DNA of 64,000 bases. It comes from a virus. Within the stretch, counting starts at the first letter, position 1; every line of letters starts with the position of its first letter. The position numbers were made by a program, and so were the translations under genes. The notes under the pieces were generated by a model that was not told the origin of the DNA, made no database searches, and saw nothing but the letters and a program-made list of their open reading frames with translations. This document shows positions 48,895-58,849 of this stretch, one piece after another. The stretch lies in IMG/VR virus record IMGVR_UViG_3300037245_000806, positions 79,034 through 143,033 of that record. One strand, written 5' to 3'.

Positions 48895-50160
48895 TCATTC
48901 GTCTTCGTCTTCGTCCTCGTCGTCGTCGTCACTAAATTTCATATGCTCTTTCTGAATCGCCGCAGTGAACGCAGCCTTCGCGCCCTTGCGAAACTCCCGG
49001 TCCTTGAGCGCTTCGAGGAAACCATCGCGCTTCTTGAACGTAGTGTCTGACCACTTCCCCTTATACCCGCTCTTCCCAGCCGACCTGATCTGCGGAGGCT
49101 TGCAGTCTTTAAGGAAGTGGTACATCGTCAAGTCGGGACTCGGACCGTATTCAAAGTCGAGCACCCAACTTGTCTTCCTGTGCGGCGGGAAGAGGCGATT
49201 CTTCACCGTCGTCACGAAGACCTGATACCCTGACACAAGGTCACCCATCTTGATATTCTTGGTGTACTTGATGCCCACCCGAATCGAGGACGCGTACTTC
49301 ACAGCCTTGCCACCCGGCGTCGTGGTCTGCGGTCCAAGCCCGAACTTGCCAATCTGGTCACGTAGCTGATTAACAAACATCATGCAGGCGCGAACCTTGG
49401 CGGATGCTTTGTACATCCGGCGACAGCCCTTCGACATGGCGCGTGCGATGAGCGCAACGTGGGCCTTGTCGAAGGACTTCTCCTCAAGCTCGGCCTTCGG
49501 CACGCTGCCCGCAACGGAGTCCCACACAATCAGGAACGGTGCCACCGGGGGATTCGCTTCAAGCTCCTCCATCATTTCCCACACCAACTCCCACGCCTGC
49601 TCGATATGATCGGGCTGATAGTAGATGAGGCGCTTCGGGTCAATCTTGTATCCGACCATCTTGTCAAGGTCCAACGCGCCCTCGAAGTCCAGCAGCATAG
49701 CCGTGCCGCCTATGGCCTGTACGTTCTTGATTGCCATGTGCGTCAGGGCGCTCTTCCCCTTGCCTTCGGGGCCGAAGACTTCGACAGCACGCCGCACCGG
49801 CCAACCGCCGCCAAGGATGAAGTCGAGGTTCTCAAAGCCCGTGGGGATATACTCCGTGACCTCAGCGAGCACCACGCCGTCGTCGCCGAGAAGGCCAAGC
49901 TCCTTCGGATTTCCCTTGGTCTTCTTGACGCGCTTACGTAGTTGCTTCACCATCGCAGCCGCGAACTCCCGACTAGCCTCGACGGTCGTCTTCTTCGTGA
50001 CCCCGACGTTCTTACCCTTGAGGGGTTTTTTTATGGACCCCGCCTTTGGGCTTGGACTTTTTGCTGATTCCACCTTTGCTACCTTTGCTGCCTTTGCCAT
50101 CCTTGCCTTTAGCGAGCCCTTGCCCGCCGCTGACTTGGAAACTGCTTTGGGCGGTGACAT
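48895..50160 (-). CDS. RecA-like recombinase
   Basis: 421 residues from ATG 50160 with a full AAGGAGG 6 bases upstream. Residues 1-60 are a Lys/Ala/Ser-rich tail. The core has Walker A GPEGKGKSA (130-138), FLIVWDSVAGSVPKAE (Walker B and following helix), MMFVNQLRDQIG and TTTPGGKAVKYASSIRV, the L2-like RecA segment. The C-terminus is very acidic (DDDDEDEDEDE). It drives strand exchange in phage recombination and possibly recombination-primed replication. The N-terminal tail overlaps the end of the upstream gene in another frame. Confidence 0.93.
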   Translation of the reverse strand: MSPPKAVSKSAAGKGSLKARMAKAAKVAKVESAKSPSPKAGSIKKPLKGKNVGVTKKTTVEASREFAAAMVKQLRKRVKKTKGNPKELGLLGDDGVVLAEVTEYIPTGFENLDFILGGGWPVRRAVEVFGPEGKGKSALTHMAIKNVQAIGGTAMLLDFEGALDLDKMVGYKIDPKRLIYYQPDHIEQAWELVWEMMEELEANPPVAPFLIVWDSVAGSVPKAELEEKSFDKAHVALIARAMSKGCRRMYKASAKVRACMMFVNQLRDQIGKFGLGPQTTTPGGKAVKYASSIRVGIKYTKNIKMGDLVSGYQVFVTTVKNRLFPPHRKTSWVLDFEYGPSPDLTMYHFLKDCKPPQIRSAGKSGYKGKWSDTTFKKRDGFLEALKDREFRKGAKAAFTAAIQKEHMKFSDDDDEDEDEDE

Positions 50161-50479
50161 CACCGGCCTCCTTCTCACACAAAGCCACCAACGCCTCTAG
50201 ATCGTCACTGTCCCCAAGGGCGTTGTACACGCTGTTGACACTCTCAATCTCAACGCGAAGCGATGCAAAGAGGCGCTTACGTAGCTCCTCATTGATCTCC
50301 TTCAGATCACCCGTAACATCGTCGGTGAGCTTCCGGCTAACGCTCGCGTGGGGCTTGAAGAAAATGAAGCTCTCACCCACCTTGATGGTTGGGGAGCAAC
50401 CGACTGTGACCGTATCGCCTTCCTTGAGCACCGTACACCCCCACGTTGACGGAGGAATGGAGGGAAGACTCCCGGCCAC
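50012..50479 (-). CDS. Hypothetical protein overlapping the recA-like gene
   Basis: 155 residues from GTG 50479 (or 141 from GTG 50431). The core contains GDTVTVGCSPTIKVGESFIFFKP, then LKEINEELRKRLFASLRVEIE, a beta start followed by a helix. This is a layout seen in small recombination-associated phage proteins, though I cannot name one. It ends in a Gly/Lys tail (KGKDGKGSKGSKGGISKKSK). About 150 bases of that tail are shared with the RecA N-terminal tail in a different frame. Confidence 0.65.
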   Translation of the reverse strand: MAGSLPSIPPSTWGCTVLKEGDTVTVGCSPTIKVGESFIFFKPHASVSRKLTDDVTGDLKEINEELRKRLFASLRVEIESVNSVYNALGDSDDLEALVALCEKEAGDVTAQSSFQVSGGQGLAKGKDGKGSKGSKGGISKKSKPKGGVHKKTPQG

Positions 50480-50514
50480 AACGCCTTGGGAGCCCTCCCC
50501 CCGCGTAGTAACGT

Positions 50515-51774
<1,260 letters not shown>

Positions 51775-51825
51775 GATACAGTCCCTTCGTATGCCCTCTG
51801 TGGCCACTGTGTGCTTCTGTGGGCT

Positions 51826-52323
51826 TCAGCCCTTATGCACTTCAGCCATGCGGGCGACCAAACGATCCAACGCGAAACACCGATGATCGAGGGCCTTTCT
51901 CATAACCCTCAGTATTCCATATTGCCTCCTATCCTCGTCTAACTTCGCCCTCGCACTACACACTTCGTTATGCGTATCTTTCACGGCCTTGACTGCTGAC
52001 TCTGTAATGCCGCCCGGAGTTTGCTCGTGAAGCTGGTCGCGCACCGGCTGGTCGTAACCACCCTCAACGAAAGCCAAATGCCTTTCAGACGTGCGAACAC
52101 GCCCAAGCTGCATCTCCTCCTGATACGCCCAAAAGGCATAACGTGCCGAAGCCTTCGCGGCCTCCTGAAGAAGCTTAACCGGATCGTCAGGTATGCGAAG
52201 CTCCCGCGAAGGCTTGAGCGTCACGACCTGCCCGTTCTCCAACTTGATCGAGATGCTCGGAATATCCCTGAGGCACATCTCGCCGGTCAGAATAACCCCG
52301 GTCTTCTTTGTCACACCATCCAT
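51826..52323 (-). CDS. Hypothetical protein, 165 aa
   Basis: 165 residues from ATG 52323 (GGGAG upstream), first gene after promoter P5. It begins MDGVTKKTGVILTGEMCLRD; a beta-rich start (ISIKLENGQVVTLKPSREL) is followed by long helices (KLLQEAAKASARYAFWAYQEE, NEVCSARAKLDEDRRQYG). No family is recognised. It precedes the SSB-like gene, so it may take part in replication. Confidence 0.75.
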   Translation of the reverse strand: MDGVTKKTGVILTGEMCLRDIPSISIKLENGQVVTLKPSRELRIPDDPVKLLQEAAKASARYAFWAYQEEMQLGRVRTSERHLAFVEGGYDQPVRDQLHEQTPGGITESAVKAVKDTHNEVCSARAKLDEDRRQYGILRVMRKALDHRCFALDRLVARMAEVHKG

Positions 52324-52346
52324 CAAAACTCCCGTGCGCGACGTAT

Positions 52347-52375
52347 GTAGTACCGCGAGTGACGCCCACCGTCAA
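52347..52375 (-). promoter_or_regulatory. Promoter P5
   Basis: Coding strand TTGACG (52370-52375), 17-bp spacer, TACTAC (52347-52352), preceded by GGGGAAAAACTAC. The -10 box is imperfect. It lies right at the end of the HNH gene and drives the 165-aa, SSB-like and RecA-like genes. Confidence 0.65.
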
Positions 52376-52854
52376 GTAGTTTTTCCCCGCCACACGATAT
52401 TCTTGCGTATGCCTTTGCGACGTTTGGCCAGCTTCGCGCTCTCGTCTTTGTGACACCAGACGCAGAGAGTCGCATACCCCTCCACGCCGCATGCACCACC
52501 ACCCTCTGACACCGACTTGACATGGTGTGCCTGCCACAGGCTCTTGAGTCCCTCATTGATCGTGAGCCCCAAGCGCCTGATCTCGGCATACAGCGCAGCA
52601 CCTCTAAAGGCACGCAACTCACGCTTGGCCTTGTTCGTGTCCTTGCCGCAGCGCGAGCAAACGCCCTTGTCCCGAAGCCACACAGCCCGGCGCACCCTAT
52701 GCCCACAGCGCACTTCGACCTCGCGTCGGCAGGCCGTCGAGCACCACGAGGTTCGCCTTCCGACGAGAGGCTCCTCGCACCATCGACAAAGCCATTGACC
52801 ATCATCGCTCTTCCTCTTCGGGTAGTCTTTCCACGACGCATACCGACTGGCCAC
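52372..52854 (-). CDS. HNH endonuclease
   Basis: 160 residues from GTG 52854, overlapping the polymerase stop (TAGTG). The N-terminus has two Cys knuckles (LCRWCEEP, WCSTACRRE), then VCSRCGKD. The HNH core is WQAHHVKSVSEGGGACGVEG followed by ATLCVWCHKDES, with the final CxxC and His. It may be a free-standing homing nuclease next to the polymerase gene, a frequent location, or a packaging-associated HNH nuclease. Confidence 0.9.
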   Translation of the reverse strand: MASRYASWKDYPKRKSDDGQWLCRWCEEPLVGRRTSWCSTACRREVEVRCGHRVRRAVWLRDKGVCSRCGKDTNKAKRELRAFRGAALYAEIRRLGLTINEGLKSLWQAHHVKSVSEGGGACGVEGYATLCVWCHKDESAKLAKRRKGIRKNIVWRGKTT

Positions 52855-55800
52855 TAGGCTACCTTCTTAGCCTTGAATTCCATCTGGTCCCACAGTTCGT
52901 CAACGTTCACGGGGTCGCGAGCGATCTCCGTGTTCTTCTTCTTGTACATGGCCTCGTCACTCTTACCGCCAGCCATGACAGCGTCAGGGTCGAACCCAAC
53001 GAGTGAGCCCCACGAGTGACCGACCTCGAAGTCAGCCACGATAGGCACTGTCAGCCATGACCAATCAAGGCCCGGCAGGACTTCCTCAGAAAGCTCAGGC
53101 AGATTCTGCATAACGTCCTTCGCGATCTTCGCAATCTCTAGGACTTCGTCCACGTGGCAGTCGAAGACAATCGAGTCGTGGACGGTAAGCACAATCTTCG
53201 ACTTGAAGCCCTCACTCTGCATAATCCGATGAATGAGCACGAGCGACATCAGCGTCATATCCGAGGCACCGCTTTGAATCGGGAAGTTGATCGACTGACG
53301 TAGCGCCCTCGATGCAAGCTCCTTGTGGCTGCTGAAGACCTCAGGCAACCGGCGCTTGCGCCCCGTGAAGGAAGTCAAGATACCGGTAATCGCGGCTTCT
53401 GCCTGATAGTCCTCGATACCCTGCTTCAAGCCGGGGCGCACACTGAAATAGTTGTCAATGAGTTCAGAGGTCTCATCGACAGTCATATGCACGCCGTCCT
53501 TCTTGAGCGTGCCGACGAGACCCGGAGGGCCAATGCCGTAGATAATGCCGAAGTTGACGCGCTTGGCCTTCGTGCGCATCTCCTTACGCTTCTTCTCAGG
53601 CAACGCCATGAACGCTTCGAGCGTCATGCCTGCAATGTCAGCCGCAGTCTGCGCGTGCAGGTCCACCCCGTTGCGGTACGCCTCAAGCATCTTCGGCGAA
53701 TGGAACCACGAAGCTGCAATACGAAGCTCAATCTGTGAGTAGTCAGCGTTGAGAATCACACCTTCATCACCGAAGCGCGAGACATACACAGGCTTCGCAG
53801 CCCTCGGGATGTTCTGGTTGTTGGGGTCCGCAGACGAGAGCCGCCCCGTCACAGTGCCGTGGGGCAGGAATGAACAATGCACCCGGCCCCACTTGTCCAA
53901 GCGATCCAACAGCGGCTTCACGAAGGTGCCGTAAAGAGTCTCGTACTTGCGGTACTTCAGAATGAGCGGTGAGAGGTTGTTGCCCTGACGCTCGTATTCG
54001 TGAAGCACGTCAGCCTTGGTCGTGAAGTATTCCCACTCCTTCTTCTCCACGGCCTGCTGTACCACCTCAGTAAAGCCAATAGCGGGTTGCTTCTGCCTCT
54101 TGCGTGCGGCATTGAGCTTCGCGTATCTGCTGCCGAGCCGTGAAAGTCCAGAGTCGGTAAGCTCGACCGGCTGAAGCTTGTAGTAGTCAAACAGCACCTT
54201 CCGCAGCTGTGTTGCCGAGCCGGGATTGAACTGGAAGATATCGCCCTTCTTCTTCCCGGTCTTCCCAGCCTTGATCTGACTCGCCACGAAAGCACGCACG
54301 CGCGGAAGCTTGGCTATCTGCTTCTTGTATTTGGCCATCTTGGCGCGGTACTCTGTGTCAAGCTTCTTCACCACGTCGGAGTCAACCTGCACCCCGGTGT
54401 ATTCGAGGTCGGACAGGACAACCGAAAGCTGCGGGAGGAATATCTCAGAAAGCCTCCGCAACGCTGCGTCTTCCTGATACTCGGCCTCGGCAATCAAGCC
54501 GTCATCCACGCGGTACGTCACGTCCGTGTCCATGCCCGCGTATGGGAAGAGGATTTTGCCGGGGATGTTCGCGTAACTGCCACCCTTCTTCGGGTCGCAT
54601 TCCTTGTGTGACTTGATGTACAATTCGAGCGGTCGCTCGTAGCCGCCCATGCCGGTATACAAGAACGCGAGCTTCTTCAAGCCGTGCGTCCCCCGGCGCT
54701 CGTCGAGGACAAGGTGCGTCAACATTGTGTCACGCAGGATGCCCCGTGGCGCTCGGCCAAGATTCTTGCGAATATGCTTCCGGTCGAACTTCTCATTCTG
54801 CGCAACCTTCGGAATGGACTCGTCAACGAAGAAGTCACGCAAGAGCTTCTTGAGCTTGGGGCGTTCACACTCCTTCGGGCCACCCATGCACCACGGGGAG
54901 TCAGCATGGTCGTAGGGAATCGTGTACCCAACGCCCGGCTTATCCGAGAAGCTCAAGCAAAGGAGCTTGGGGAACTCCTCGTCGAATGGTGATAGCGAGC
55001 CGGTCTCAGTGTCGAACGTGACCTTCTCAGCCTTCCTGAATTGTATCAGGAGCTTCCGCACGTCCTCAAGGTCAGTGAGTGTCTTGTAGTTGCCCGACCC
55101 AACGAGAGGCTCATAGCTGCCATTCAAATACGTGTTGAGAAGTACGAAGGTCTCCGCGAACTTCTCGGCGTGGTAATCAAAGCGCATGATGTACGCAGGA
55201 TGGAAGCACGCCAAGACGTCCTTGTTCTTCCACTCCGGGTGCGTTGACTTCATGAAGTGACCGGCGAACATCGTAATCCCGGCCTGTCCGCACAGGAATT
55301 CCATGCTGTAGTTGTCGAGAACAACAATGACCTCTGGTTGCCGTGCTTTGATCTCACGCATGAGTTCATACGAGCAACACTTGACCTCAGTCTTGCGCGG
55401 GTCTCGGTTTCTAGGTGGGCGGCACCTCACTACGTTGGTGTAAGCCACTTCCTCGGGGCTTACGTCGAGCCCCTCCGTTGCGGCCATCCTAATGATGTCA
55501 CCAGATTTCCCGACGAATGGCAGCCCCTTCGTATCCTCCTTGGCTCCGGGGGTCGAGCCGATAAAGAGCACACGCACCTTCTTCCATGGCTTGTCAACTA
55601 TGCCACGGGTCTTGATCGTGTACGGGTCTTTCTCCTTGGTGACGATCTTATCGGCGTCCCGACAATACGCGTCCTTGAAGGTGTCGAAGTCTTTATGAAA
55701 AGGCGCGAGCGGACACCATAGGCATCCGCTCTTGGCCTCTTCAGGGTCGGGTGCAATCAATGGGCGTGCCAACGTAGTATCGACGGTCTTCGCTGCGGCA

Positions 55801-55985
55801 ACACACTTCTTCTTCTTCCTCGCGGCACCAGCTATCTTCGCCCTCTTGGTCTTGCGTACCACGCCGACCGACTTCTTCTTGCGCACAACGCCAGACGACT
55901 TCTTCTTGCGCACAACGCCAGACGACTTCTTCTTGACTTTACCCGCTGACTTACGCAGCGCAGCAACTCTGGCGCTAAGGCTCAT
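52854..55985 (-). CDS. DNA polymerase I (family A) fused to a family-4 uracil-DNA glycosylase-like domain
   Basis: 1043 residues. Residues 1-66 are a Lys-rich tail with three KKKSxGVVR repeats. Residues 85-290 form a UDG domain: C88/C91 and C188/C203 or C204 match the Fe-S ligands of family-4 UDGs, the active-site loop is GSTPGAKEDTKGLPFVG (143-159; family form GEAPG), and FHPAY (261-265) is the HPx motif. An exonuclease domain starts at TFDTETGS (323-330). Polymerase motifs A (DYSQIELRIAA), B (KRVNFGIIYG) and C (VHDSIVFD) are intact. There is no 5'-nuclease domain; that is encoded separately. SPO1-type phages are recalled to have a related fusion. Confidence 0.95.
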   Translation of the reverse strand: MSLSARVAALRKSAGKVKKKSSGVVRKKKSSGVVRKKKSVGVVRKTKRAKIAGAARKKKKCVAAAKTVDTTLARPLIAPDPEEAKSGCLWCPLAPFHKDFDTFKDAYCRDADKIVTKEKDPYTIKTRGIVDKPWKKVRVLFIGSTPGAKEDTKGLPFVGKSGDIIRMAATEGLDVSPEEVAYTNVVRCRPPRNRDPRKTEVKCCSYELMREIKARQPEVIVVLDNYSMEFLCGQAGITMFAGHFMKSTHPEWKNKDVLACFHPAYIMRFDYHAEKFAETFVLLNTYLNGSYEPLVGSGNYKTLTDLEDVRKLLIQFRKAEKVTFDTETGSLSPFDEEFPKLLCLSFSDKPGVGYTIPYDHADSPWCMGGPKECERPKLKKLLRDFFVDESIPKVAQNEKFDRKHIRKNLGRAPRGILRDTMLTHLVLDERRGTHGLKKLAFLYTGMGGYERPLELYIKSHKECDPKKGGSYANIPGKILFPYAGMDTDVTYRVDDGLIAEAEYQEDAALRRLSEIFLPQLSVVLSDLEYTGVQVDSDVVKKLDTEYRAKMAKYKKQIAKLPRVRAFVASQIKAGKTGKKKGDIFQFNPGSATQLRKVLFDYYKLQPVELTDSGLSRLGSRYAKLNAARKRQKQPAIGFTEVVQQAVEKKEWEYFTTKADVLHEYERQGNNLSPLILKYRKYETLYGTFVKPLLDRLDKWGRVHCSFLPHGTVTGRLSSADPNNQNIPRAAKPVYVSRFGDEGVILNADYSQIELRIAASWFHSPKMLEAYRNGVDLHAQTAADIAGMTLEAFMALPEKKRKEMRTKAKRVNFGIIYGIGPPGLVGTLKKDGVHMTVDETSELIDNYFSVRPGLKQGIEDYQAEAAITGILTSFTGRKRRLPEVFSSHKELASRALRQSINFPIQSGASDMTLMSLVLIHRIMQSEGFKSKIVLTVHDSIVFDCHVDEVLEIAKIAKDVMQNLPELSEEVLPGLDWSWLTVPIVADFEVGHSWGSLVGFDPDAVMAGGKSDEAMYKKKNTEIARDPVNVDELWDQMEFKAKKVA

Positions 55986-55990
55986 GAAGC

Positions 55991-56167
55991 CTACCCCTCC
56001 ACAAGGTTGGCGGTGCCTGAAGACTCGCGACGTTCGCTACTACGCGGTACCGGGAGCAAGAAGACCGGGTGTATCGACGCGGCTTCAGCGTGACACTCCA
56101 TGCGATTAGGACATGTAGTACACTTGGCGGCGATCAGCGGCTTCCCGAAACAGGCTCGTCGTGACAC
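55991..56167 (-). CDS. Small Cys-rich (WhiB-like CxxC-x5-C) protein starting inside repeat copy 9
   Basis: 58 residues from GTG 56167, which is part of the palindrome; it starts VSRRACFGKPLIAAKCTTCP. The spacing C-x9-C-x2-C-x5-C (KCTTCPNRMEC) is the C-terminal half of the WhiB iron-sulfur pattern and also resembles Cas4-type Fe-S clusters. The Gly/Trp turn of true WhiB proteins is absent. It ends 5 bases before the polymerase start. A redox-sensing or regulatory role is only a guess. Confidence 0.6.
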   Translation of the reverse strand: MSRRACFGKPLIAAKCTTCPNRMECHAEAASIHPVFLLPVPRSSERRESSGTANLVEG

Positions 56168-56174
56168 AGTGTTA
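56162..56174. promoter_or_regulatory. 13-bp palindromic repeat, copy 9
   Basis: TGACACAGTGTTA. The coding-strand TAA is the stop of the coiled-coil gene, and the GTG is a likely start of the 58-aa gene upstream of the polymerase. A bound protein here could control the polymerase transcript. Confidence 0.8.
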
Positions 56175-56627
56175 CTCGCTTTTCCGTGTGGTCGCTTCTG
56201 CAAGGGCCACCTTGAGCGCACCCTCCGAGACCTCGCACGCTTTGAGCTTACCCTTGAGTTCCGAGACGTCCTTCGTGACGCGTTCGAGTGCCGTCTCGGC
56301 CTCACGCGCACGCTTGACCTGACCGTCAAGCTCGGACTTCCGCGACTCCGCAAGCTTCTTGGCCTCGCGAACCTGACCACGGAGAAGCTCGGCCTGCGAC
56401 TTCATGGCCCGCGTGCGTGTGACCACTTCAGCTTCAACGGCGTCATTGAGCCCACGCGTAAAGCCGTTGAAGAGGCTGGTCAACGCCTTCCCCATACCCG
56501 TGCGCCGCGCGCCATGCTCCACCTGACCGTCTGCGGTCGTAGTCAGCGCAGCGGCCTTCGCCGCACGCTTCTCCTTCTTCCGCTTCGCCTTCGCCTCCTG
56601 TGCTTCATTGCCATGTACGCCGCCCAT
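56172..56627 (-). CDS. Coiled-coil protein with basic N-terminus
   Basis: 151 residues from ATG 56627 with AAGGAGG upstream. Residues 10-30 are Lys/Ala-rich (EAKAKRKKEKRAAKAAAL). Residues about 60-150 are a continuous heptad-like helix (KSQAELLRGQVREAKKLAES, then RAREAETALERVTKDVSEL). It is probably a dimeric or trimeric coiled coil with DNA affinity. No family is recognised. It lies between the DUF932 and polymerase genes. Confidence 0.75.
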   Translation of the reverse strand: MGGVHGNEAQEAKAKRKKEKRAAKAAALTTTADGQVEHGARRTGMGKALTSLFNGFTRGLNDAVEAEVVTRTRAMKSQAELLRGQVREAKKLAESRKSELDGQVKRAREAETALERVTKDVSELKGKLKACEVSEGALKVALAEATTRKSE

Positions 56628-56641
56628 CCCGACCTCCTTAC

Positions 56642-57718
56642 TTAGTTTGTGAGTATTGCCCCGAACTTCACCAACGTCCTATACCCGAGAGCCTCAATGT
56701 CTGTCTGCCGACCGATGGACTTGGCGCTCTTCGCTTGCGCCGTGATACCATTCACGAAGCCCCACAACGTGACCGCTTCAGCGTCCCGGCCCTCATCCTG
56801 AGCCTCATTCATCGCACCCTGCGTGGCCTTGTTGTCGAGCGCGGGACTGCCGCCGACCTTAGGGTTCGTCATCCAATTACGAATTGAGCGTATGCCCTCA
56901 GGACTCAGGAGCTTGCCCGCCGCAGCAGCCATGTAAGGTACAACACTTTCCACGCGCTGCACGGCCTCGACGATTGCCTTCTGCACATTGAACTGTACGT
57001 CCCCGACGTGCCGAATGCGTGTGCTGTGCTTGTTGTCACGGGCGACCATGCCGTTGGAGCATTTGAGCCTAAACACGTAGTCGGCGACTTTCGCGGAGCA
57101 ATCGCCATGGATGGAATTCTCAAGCGTCATACCCATCCTGACGACGTCGCCGGGGAGCGGTTCAGCTTTCCTCTGCTCTGACACGCACGTCACGCGCATC
57201 GTTGGGCCACACAACCAGCCCTCGCTCATCCCGAGATCGTCGGCGGATGAAATGGCCCACCCCAAGACCTCATCATTTGACACAGGCGCATAGCTCTCAG
57301 CGCCCACAATGCCGTCCACACGCTTGGACTCCGCGTCGAGCACGAGTAGCTTTTCAGGGCCTGAGTGAAAGGCCGCGCCAATCATTTCCTTGACCACGTC
57401 CAACGCGAGAACCTCATCGATCCGGGCGAGGCGCTTGAGGAACGAAACAGGCATCTTCGTCCAGTGACAGAGGTCACCGAAGGCCGCTTGCGAGAGCCGC
57501 CAATCAGTACCCAGCACGCGACCGTCGATGTCAAGCTCATCGAGATTGTCACCGGTCATGAGCGCGGTATTCTCAGCTTGATCCACGAGGGCCTTGTGAA
57601 ATGAATCGGGATTCGTGAAGCGAATCATGTTAGGCTTCGGCAGCCTGAAACCCGTTGCGACTGCTGCGACTGACCCGGCACCACGCATAGCTGCAACGGC
57701 ATCTTTCAACGCAACCAT
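56642..57718 (-). CDS. DUF932 protein
   Basis: 358 residues from ATG 57718 (GGAG upstream). The body matches DUF932 (phage/plasmid-like): WRLSQAAFGDLCHWTKMPVSFL, IVGAESYAPVSNDEVL, RVTCVSEQ..., SNGMVARDNKHSTRIRHVG. DUF932 proteins are common in phages and conjugative elements next to replication genes. Their function is unknown, though some links to recombination or anti-restriction have been suggested. It is transcribed from promoter P6, inside the end of the primase gene. Confidence 0.88.
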   Translation of the reverse strand: MVALKDAVAAMRGAGSVAAVATGFRLPKPNMIRFTNPDSFHKALVDQAENTALMTGDNLDELDIDGRVLGTDWRLSQAAFGDLCHWTKMPVSFLKRLARIDEVLALDVVKEMIGAAFHSGPEKLLVLDAESKRVDGIVGAESYAPVSNDEVLGWAISSADDLGMSEGWLCGPTMRVTCVSEQRKAEPLPGDVVRMGMTLENSIHGDCSAKVADYVFRLKCSNGMVARDNKHSTRIRHVGDVQFNVQKAIVEAVQRVESVVPYMAAAAGKLLSPEGIRSIRNWMTNPKVGGSPALDNKATQGAMNEAQDEGRDAEAVTLWGFVNGITAQAKSAKSIGRQTDIEALGYRTLVKFGAILTN

Positions 57719-57748
57719 CACTGTCTCCTTTCGGCGGGGTACGACAGG

Positions 57749-58849
57749 TTAATTCCTGCTTCCCCGTTGATTCCGAGAGCGAGTATGCCGCATTCGGCCC
57801 TTCTTGTCAATGCCTTTTGTACGTCTTTTTTTCGGGTCACGCGACAAACGCATGCACAACCGCGCTTGCATACTCAACTCCGTAGTGCGTTCCGCCATCA
57901 AAGCAGGCAACTCTGCACGCCGGTCATAGGGATCACCGTGGTCCAGCAGGAGCATGGTGACCTTCGGAACTCGGCTTTGAAGGGCGCGGAAAATTCGCTC
58001 TGCCTGACGACCCACGTCAGCATCGAGTGACACAACGAGTTCCTTCGTGCCCTTCTCCACGAGGAGTTCAATCAGCTTGATCTGCTCCTCACTGATCGTC
58101 TTCCCCATGAGCCCCACGGCAGCTTCGTGCGCCATCATGTCAAAGCCGCCTTCGACGAGCGCGACAACCGGAGCCCCGACCGCACTGTCGAAATTCAACA
58201 GGCACGTTTTCTTAGCGTGGTACCCGTCACGATTCTTCGGATTCTTGGATTTGGTCTGAAACTCGCCCACATCCCCGGCGAGGCGCGACGTGAAGTAAAC
58301 TAGCTTACCGCCTTGGTACACAGGAAAGATGATGTACCCAGCGTAGTCACCCGTGGCGCAATACCCTAGCTTGAAAACCTCGATCTGCCTTGCTGAGACC
58401 CCACGGTCATTGAGGTAGTTAATGCCACCCCGCAAATGAATCGGGCGCTCTTCCAAACGCGCTGATAGACCGATACACTCGGCTGGTAATTGCACGGGCA
58501 AAGGTTCTGCCTCTGCATCATCGACAGAGTAGAAAAGTTCGATCAAAGCGGTGAGCACATTCGTCGTGGGGGGCGTTCGCGCGCCTGATACAATCTTGAG
58601 TTCCTCGAAGCGCAGGACACCGCTATTCATCGCCCTGAACATGGTCTCAAGCGACTTGGCCCCGAAGCCACAGCGGTAACAAACCACCTTGCCCTTCACC
58701 TCGTTGACCCACAGCTTCCGCTGATTCGACTCGTCCCCGAGCCGGTCAATGCAGAAGGGGCAGAAGTATTGGTACTCAGGCCCGTCACCGAAGTGAGACC
58801 CGAGCCGCCGGTCGAGGTAGTCGATCAAACCCACGAATGCTTTAGGCAC
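57749..58849 (-). CDS. DNA primase (DnaG-type, zinc and TOPRIM)
   Basis: 366 residues. An N-terminal zinc site YFCPFCIDRL...VVCYRCGFG (residues about 29-62), a catalytic core and a TOPRIM region with VALVEGGFDMMAHEA (metal-binding Glu) and LVVSLDADVGRQAER (DxD) identify a DnaG-type primase. The short basic tail (KKRRTKGIDKKGRMRHTR) is encoded over promoter P6. The DnaB-interacting C-terminal domain of bacterial DnaG is missing. It primes lagging-strand synthesis with the DnaB-like helicase. Confidence 0.93.
   Translation of the reverse strand: MPKAFVGLIDYLDRRLGSHFGDGPEYQYFCPFCIDRLGDESNQRKLWVNEVKGKVVCYRCGFGAKSLETMFRAMNSGVLRFEELKIVSGARTPPTTNVLTALIELFYSVDDAEAEPLPVQLPAECIGLSARLEERPIHLRGGINYLNDRGVSARQIEVFKLGYCATGDYAGYIIFPVYQGGKLVYFTSRLAGDVGEFQTKSKNPKNRDGYHAKKTCLLNFDSAVGAPVVALVEGGFDMMAHEAAVGLMGKTISEEQIKLIELLVEKGTKELVVSLDADVGRQAERIFRALQSRVPKVTMLLLDHGDPYDRRAELPALMAERTTELSMQARLCMRLSRDPKKRRTKGIDKKGRMRHTRSRNQRGSRN
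57782..57810 (-). promoter_or_regulatory. Promoter P6
   Basis: Coding strand TTGACA (57805-57810), 17-bp spacer, CATACT (57782-57787), with CGAAAAAAAGACG further upstream. It is embedded in the 3' end of the primase ORF and drives the DUF932 gene (ATG 57718) and onward. Confidence 0.75.
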
